A DNA stretch of 37,408 nucleotides from Burkholderiales bacterium (lineage in GTDB: Bacteria > Pseudomonadota > Gammaproteobacteria > Burkholderiales > Burkholderiaceae_C), in assembly GCA_011391155.1 (NCBI GenBank), contig JAABRA010000098.1, positions 1 through 37,408 on the forward strand. The letters are read 5' to 3'. The notes under the pieces are model-generated. The model saw only the letters and a list, made by a program, of their open reading frames with translations, ran no database searches and was not told the DNA's origin. Of the stretch, positions 33,843 through 37,408 are shown in pieces; position 1 is the stretch's first letter; the number at the start of each line of letters is the position of its first letter. The position numbers and the translations under genes are program-made.

Positions 33843-34279
33843 AAGTCCTCGACCTCCAGTGCTCGTACCGGCATGCCTTCGAGGGCTGGTTTGCCTCCGA
33901 GGATGACTTCCAGGGCCAGTTGGCACGTGGGCTCGTGGCCTGCCCGATCTGCGACGATACGGGCATCACCAAGTTGCTCAGCGCACCCCGGCTCAACCTG
34001 GGGGCCGCCGACTCGGTGAAGTCCGCGTTGGCCGCGCCGGTTGCAGCAGGCCACGCGTTGCAGACTGAGTGGATGAAGATGGTGCGCCATGTCTTGGCCC
34101 ACACCGAGGATGTCGGCGAACGCTTCGCCGAGGTGGCCCGCCAGATGCACTACGGCGAAACCGGGGACCGCACTATCCGGGGAAGGGCTACGCCGCAGGA
34201 GACCGAAGCCTTGCTCGATGAAGGCATCCCGGTGCTGCCGCTGGCGCTGCCGGACGCACTCAAGGAAACCCTTCAATAA
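33839..34279 (+). CDS. DUF1178 family protein
   Basis: This 146-residue protein of unknown function starts at ATG 33839, inside the NUDIX stop (ATGA). The N-terminus is MKVLDLQCSYRHAFEGWFAS followed by a CxxC in GLVACPICDDTGITKLLSAP; Cys8, Cys35 and Cys38 suggest a small metal-binding ribbon, but the fourth ligand is not obvious. The middle is hydrophilic with low conservation; the C-terminal half has HVLAHTEDVGERFAEVARQM and GRATPQETEALLDEGIPVLP, characteristic of the family. The NUDIX-DUF1178 pairing after nuoN is common in betaproteobacteria. Nothing in the sequence gives a reaction. Confidence 0.9.
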   Translation: MKVLDLQCSYRHAFEGWFASEDDFQGQLARGLVACPICDDTGITKLLSAPRLNLGAADSVKSALAAPVAAGHALQTEWMKMVRHVLAHTEDVGERFAEVARQMHYGETGDRTIRGRATPQETEALLDEGIPVLPLALPDALKETLQ

Positions 34280-34303
34280 GCCGGGCCGGCGCTTCAGCCG
34301 TCC

Positions 34304-36166
34304 TCAGGTCGTGAATTGCAGGGCAGCCAGTTGCGCGTACACGCCATTGGCTGCGATCAGCGCCTCGTGATTGCCCTGCTCGACGATGCGCCCGTGCTCC
34401 AGCACCACGATGCGGTCGGCCTTTTGCACCGTGGCGAGACGGTGCGCGATGACCAGCGTGGTGCGCTGGCCGCTGTGTTGCTGCATGGCCGAGTCCAGCG
34501 CCGCCTGCACGATGCGCTCGCTTTCGGCATCCAGCGCGCTGGTGGCTTCGTCGAGCAGCAGCAAGGGCGCGTCTTTCAGCATGGCACGCGCAATCGCGAT
34601 GCGCTGGCGCTGCCCGCCCGACAGGCGCACGCCCCGCTCGCCCAGAAACGTGTCATAGCCCTCGGGCAGGGCGCTGATGAATTCGTGGGCGAAGGCCGCC
34701 GCAGCCGCCGCCCTGACTTCGGCATCCGTGGCCCCGGGGCGTCCATAGCGGATGTTCTCCAGCGCGGTGGTCGAGAAGATCACGGCGTCCTGGGGCACGA
34801 TGGCCATGCGCTGGCGCAGCGCGTCCAGGGCCAGCGACCGCACCTCGGCGCCATCGACGCTCAGGGTGCCGGACTGGGGGTCGTAGTAGCGCAGCAGCAG
34901 CTGGAAGACGGTGCTCTTGCCCGCCCCGCTGGAGCCGACCAGGGCCACGGTCTCGCCCGGCGCAATGGCCAGCGTGAAATCCGCCAGCGCCGCCACTGCC
35001 GGCCGGGACGGATAGTGAAACGTGATCGATTCAAAAACAATAGCGGAACCTGACCGTTCTACGCTGGGATGGGCCGGATTTGACGGTGAAACAATGCTTG
35101 AGGGGCTGTGCAGCAGTTCCATCAGGCGCTCGGTCGCTCCGGCTGCGCGCAGCAGGTCGCCATAGACCTCGCCCAGCACCGCGAAGGCCCCCGCCAGGAT
35201 GATCACGTAGACCACCGTCTGCCCGAGGTGCCCGGCCGACATCCGTCCCTCCATCACCGCCTGGGTGCCCTGGTACAGGCCCCACAGCAGGGCGGCCGAC
35301 GTGGCGATGATGATGAAAGCCACCAGCACCGCCCGTGCCCGGGTCCGGCGTACGGCCGTGTGGAAGGCTTGACCGGTGGCATGGTCAAAGCGCACGGCCT
35401 CCCGGTCCTCGGCGGTGTAACTCTGCACCACCGGAATCGCGTTCAGCACCTCCGCCGCGATCGCGCTGGAATCGGCTACCCGGTCCTGGCTGGCGCGCGA
35501 AAGCTTGCGCACGCGCCGCCCGAACCACAGGCTCGGCAGCACCACGCCTACCAGGACCACCGTCACCTGCAGCATCACCCACGGGTTGGTCCAGACCAGC
35601 ATGGCCAGCGCGCCCACGCCCATCACCGCGTTGCGCAGCCCCATGCTCAGCGATGAGCCCACCACTGTCTGCACCAGCGTGGTGTCGGTGGTCAGGCGCG
35701 ACAACACCTCGCCGGTCTGTGTGGTTTCGAAGAACTCCGGGCTTTGCCGAAGCACATGGGCGTAGACGGCGTTGCGCAGGTCGGCCGTGACGCGCTCGCC
35801 GAGCCAGCTGACCATGTAGAACCGGCAGGCCGAAAAGATGCCCAGCGCCACCGCCACCGAGAACAAGGCCAGGAAATGCCCACGCAAGGCCATGACTTGC
35901 GCGCTGCGGTCCGGCGTTGCGAGGCCGGGCGCGGTGCCCGCCACCAGGCCGCCATCAATCAGGCTGCGCAGGGCCAGCGGAAAAGCCAGCGTCGCCAGCG
36001 CCGCCAGCACCAGAAACAGCCCCGCCAGACCGATGCGGCCCCGGTACGGCCGCAGAAAGGGCAGCAGGCCCGAAAGGGATTTCACCGGCGGTTTGACAGG
36101 GGTGGAGGAAGCGGGCAAATCAGACGCGACGCCCGTGCCAGGGGTCGCGGATAAAGGGATGGACAT
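34304..36166 (-). CDS. ABC exporter half-transporter (MsbA/multidrug type, fused membrane and ATPase domains)
   Basis: This 620-residue exporter has a six-helix membrane domain (about 35-345) and a nucleotide-binding domain (about 375-615); it would work as a homodimer. The ATPase motifs are complete: Walker A GSSGAGKST (411-419), Q-loop near 459, signature LSGGQ (515-519), Walker B LLLLDEAT (535-542) and the H-loop His in LVIAHRLATV. The membrane part has LGERVTADLRNAVYAHVLRQ and FFETTQTGEVLSRLTTDTTL, typical of lipid/multidrug exporters. The linker between the domains (residues about 362-376) is encoded by dispersed repeat copy D. The start ATG 36166 has no Shine-Dalgarno and directly follows a perfect hairpin. 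It lies 42 bp downstream of the CoA-transferase gene on the same strand. Substrate unknown. Confidence 0.93.
   Translation of the reverse strand: MSIPLSATPGTGVASDLPASSTPVKPPVKSLSGLLPFLRPYRGRIGLAGLFLVLAALATLAFPLALRSLIDGGLVAGTAPGLATPDRSAQVMALRGHFLALFSVAVALGIFSACRFYMVSWLGERVTADLRNAVYAHVLRQSPEFFETTQTGEVLSRLTTDTTLVQTVVGSSLSMGLRNAVMGVGALAMLVWTNPWVMLQVTVVLVGVVLPSLWFGRRVRKLSRASQDRVADSSAIAAEVLNAIPVVQSYTAEDREAVRFDHATGQAFHTAVRRTRARAVLVAFIIIATSAALLWGLYQGTQAVMEGRMSAGHLGQTVVYVIILAGAFAVLGEVYGDLLRAAGATERLMELLHSPSSIVSPSNPAHPSVERSGSAIVFESITFHYPSRPAVAALADFTLAIAPGETVALVGSSGAGKSTVFQLLLRYYDPQSGTLSVDGAEVRSLALDALRQRMAIVPQDAVIFSTTALENIRYGRPGATDAEVRAAAAAAFAHEFISALPEGYDTFLGERGVRLSGGQRQRIAIARAMLKDAPLLLLDEATSALDAESERIVQAALDSAMQQHSGQRTTLVIAHRLATVQKADRIVVLEHGRIVEQGNHEALIAANGVYAQLAALQFTT
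35040..35083 (+). repeat. Dispersed repeat copy D, inside the ABC exporter coding sequence
   Basis: Reads ATAGCGGAACCTGACC, then ACGCTGGGATGGGCC and ATTTGA on the plus strand, opposite to its host gene. On the coding strand it is in frame and translates as SNPAHPSVERSGSAI, forming a linker between membrane and ATPase domains. It lines up with copies A-C over its whole length with several substitutions. Confidence 0.7.
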
Positions 36167-36192
36167 GGCCGCCAGTGTAGAAGCTGGCGGCC
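36167..36192. other. Perfect 9-bp hairpin abutting the ABC exporter start codon
   Basis: GGCCGCCAG and CTGGCGGCC form a perfect 9-bp stem with an 8-nt loop. On the minus strand the stem ends directly at the ATG of the ABC exporter and starts 17 bp after the CoA-transferase stop. There is no T-run, so it is a poor terminator. It may limit ribosome access or protect the upstream message's 3' end. Confidence 0.6.
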
Positions 36193-36208
36193 CTGTCGTG
36201 CACGCGGG

Positions 36209-37408
36209 CTACAGATTGCCCGCGAACAGCATGCGGACCACCGCGTCTTTCAGGCTGTGCGCATCGGCCAGACCCAGGCGTTCCAGGTACGCCTGGGGCG
36301 CCTGTTTGCCTTCCCAGAAGCTCTTCAGCGCCACCGTGAGCAGTTCGCTCGGGTGCTGCGTGGCGTGTTTGAGCTTTTTGAGGGCGCCCACGATTTTCAG
36401 CTCATCCACCGTCAGGTCGGTGCCGAACGGGAAGGGGGGCAACAGGCCGGCCTCGGCCCAGGGGTGCAGCTTGTCTTCCAGCGCTTCGGGGAGGTTGTTG
36501 CGATAACGCTCGGGCACCTCGTAGTGGCTCTCCAGCTTGCCGTGCGCCTTGGCCTGCTTGACCAGTTCGTCCTGGAAGCGCGAGTCGGCCACGGCGATCA
36601 GCCGCTTCACGACCTCGCCATCGGGCTGGCCGCGCACATCGGCCACGCCGTATTCCGTGATGATGATGTCGCGCAGGTGGCGCGGAATCGTCACGTGGCC
36701 GTAGTTCCAGACGATGCTGCTCTTCAGCCCATCCTTGTTGTCATGGGTGGCGCGCAGCATCATCAGCAGGCGCGCGTCTGGCAGGGCGTGCGCCATGGCG
36801 ACGAAGTTGTACTGCCCGCCCACGCCGCTGACCACCTGGCCCGACTCCAGCGCGTCGCTGGCGACTGAGCCCAGCAGCGTGGCGATCATCGTGGTGTTCA
36901 TGAACCGGGCCTTGCGGCGCTGGGCGCGCTTCAGGTCGCCCTGACCGTAGAGCTGGTTGATGAAGTCGATGCGCGTCATGTCGATCTTTGCCAGCTCCTG
37001 CGGCGGCATGGTGCGCAGGCGCTCATAAAAGTCATTCGGGCCCAGGAAGAAGCCGCCCGTCATGTAGATGCCGCCGATCAGCCGCGCCCCGAGCATCTGC
37101 TGGCAGAGTTTCGCGAAGTTGTCGGCATCCGCAAGGTCGGTCGAGCAGCGCTGGTCCTCCAGCACCAGTTCAGCGCCTTCCAGCACCACGCCGGCGCGCA
37201 GGATGCCGAACCGCTTCAGGAAGTTGACGTCAGCCGCAGACAGCGGCGTGCCGATCCGCCCGGCCGCCAGCAGCGCACGGAGCGTCTCGGGCGTGACGGC
37301 TTCGCCAGCGAGGCGGCCGTCGTTGAGCATCTGCTGCAGCAGTGTGTCGTTGTACACCTCGCGGCGGATGATGCCCGCCTCGATCAGCTTCAGGAAACCG
37401 TTGACGAA
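36209..37408 (-). CDS. Acetyl-CoA hydrolase/CoA-transferase family protein, C-terminal part (runs off window end)
   Basis: The minus-strand frame is open from the window edge to TAG at 36209, giving 399 residues; the first visible residues are FVNGFLKLIEAGIIRREVYN, so the N-terminal part lies outside the window. Motifs of the acetyl-CoA hydrolase/4-hydroxybutyrate CoA-transferase family are visible: GGIYMTGGFFLGPNDFYERL, VVSGVGGQYNFVAMAHAL with the GVGGQ loop, SSIVWNYGHVTIPRHLRDII, and ITEYGVADVRGQP with the Glu in the position of the family's catalytic Glu. Members exchange CoA between acyl-CoA and carboxylic acids or hydrolyse acetyl-CoA. Which acid is used here cannot be read. It may be co-transcribed with the ABC exporter. 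Confidence 0.9.
   Translation of the reverse strand, partial: FVNGFLKLIEAGIIRREVYNDTLLQQMLNDGRLAGEAVTPETLRALLAAGRIGTPLSAADVNFLKRFGILRAGVVLEGAELVLEDQRCSTDLADADNFAKLCQQMLGARLIGGIYMTGGFFLGPNDFYERLRTMPPQELAKIDMTRIDFINQLYGQGDLKRAQRRKARFMNTTMIATLLGSVASDALESGQVVSGVGGQYNFVAMAHALPDARLLMMLRATHDNKDGLKSSIVWNYGHVTIPRHLRDIIITEYGVADVRGQPDGEVVKRLIAVADSRFQDELVKQAKAHGKLESHYEVPERYRNNLPEALEDKLHPWAEAGLLPPFPFGTDLTVDELKIVGALKKLKHATQHPSELLTVALKSFWEGKQAPQAYLERLGLADAHSLKDAVVRMLFAGNL

Noticed and set aside
1..37408. Mobile elements, prophage genes or a CRISPR array
   Set aside because: No transposase, integrase, phage protein or regularly spaced repeat array was found on either strand; the five short repeats are dispersed, not arrayed.

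Overview
The window looks like core chromosome of a betaproteobacterium, order Burkholderiales and most likely family Comamonadaceae (Rhodoferax/Polaromonas-like). The reasons are high GC, the order tpiA-secG-tRNA-Leu(GAG)-nuoA to nuoN followed by NUDIX and DUF1178 genes, the rpsO-pnp pair, and a family of short dispersed repeats. No phage, transposase, integrase or CRISPR array is visible.

Layout. 1-1788 (minus) carries the start of a nitrate ABC transporter operon: nrtA (periplasmic binding protein), then nrtB (permease, cut by the window edge). Its 318-bp upstream region is dense. In transcription order it holds a GCAC-N7-GTGC palindrome of NtrC type (also part of the neighbouring operon's terminator), a -24/-12 sigma-54 promoter, two small hairpins with AACGNN hexaloops, and a long intrinsic terminator just ahead of nrtA. 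2107-8029 (minus) is a complete RND tripartite efflux operon (adaptor, pump, outer-membrane channel). 8208-8855 (minus) encodes a NasT-type ANTAR RNA-binding antiterminator, the natural partner of the nrtA leader, with its own apparent sigma-54 promoter. tsaD, a small heat-shock protein, an orphan branched-chain-amino-acid-type binding protein, a small secreted protein and an aminotransferase follow.

13437-16166 is rpsO-pnp with a structured rpsO leader, an intergenic terminator and a long RNase III-type stem ahead of pnp. 16223-18438 is quinone oxidoreductase-tpiA-secG. A tRNA-Leu(GAG) then leads into the 14-gene nuoA-N operon (18712-33125) for respiratory complex I, followed by a probable remnant of a small gene, a NUDIX hydrolase and a DUF1178 protein. 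On the minus strand at the right end are an ABC half-exporter and, cut by the edge, an acetyl-CoA hydrolase/CoA-transferase.

How it fits together. The best candidate for an interesting system is the nitrogen-control circuit. NtrC/sigma-54 would start transcription of nrtA, and NasT would bind the two AACGNN hairpins in the leader and override the terminator when nitrate is present. The regulator is encoded about 6 kb away behind an efflux operon, without NasS beside it. A second theme is a repeat family of about 44 bp (five copies). Two copies are translated as part of proteins, two occupy gene-to-gene gaps almost exactly, and one lies between the sigma-54 promoter and its putative enhancer. 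All functional calls come from reading motifs; no database search was run.
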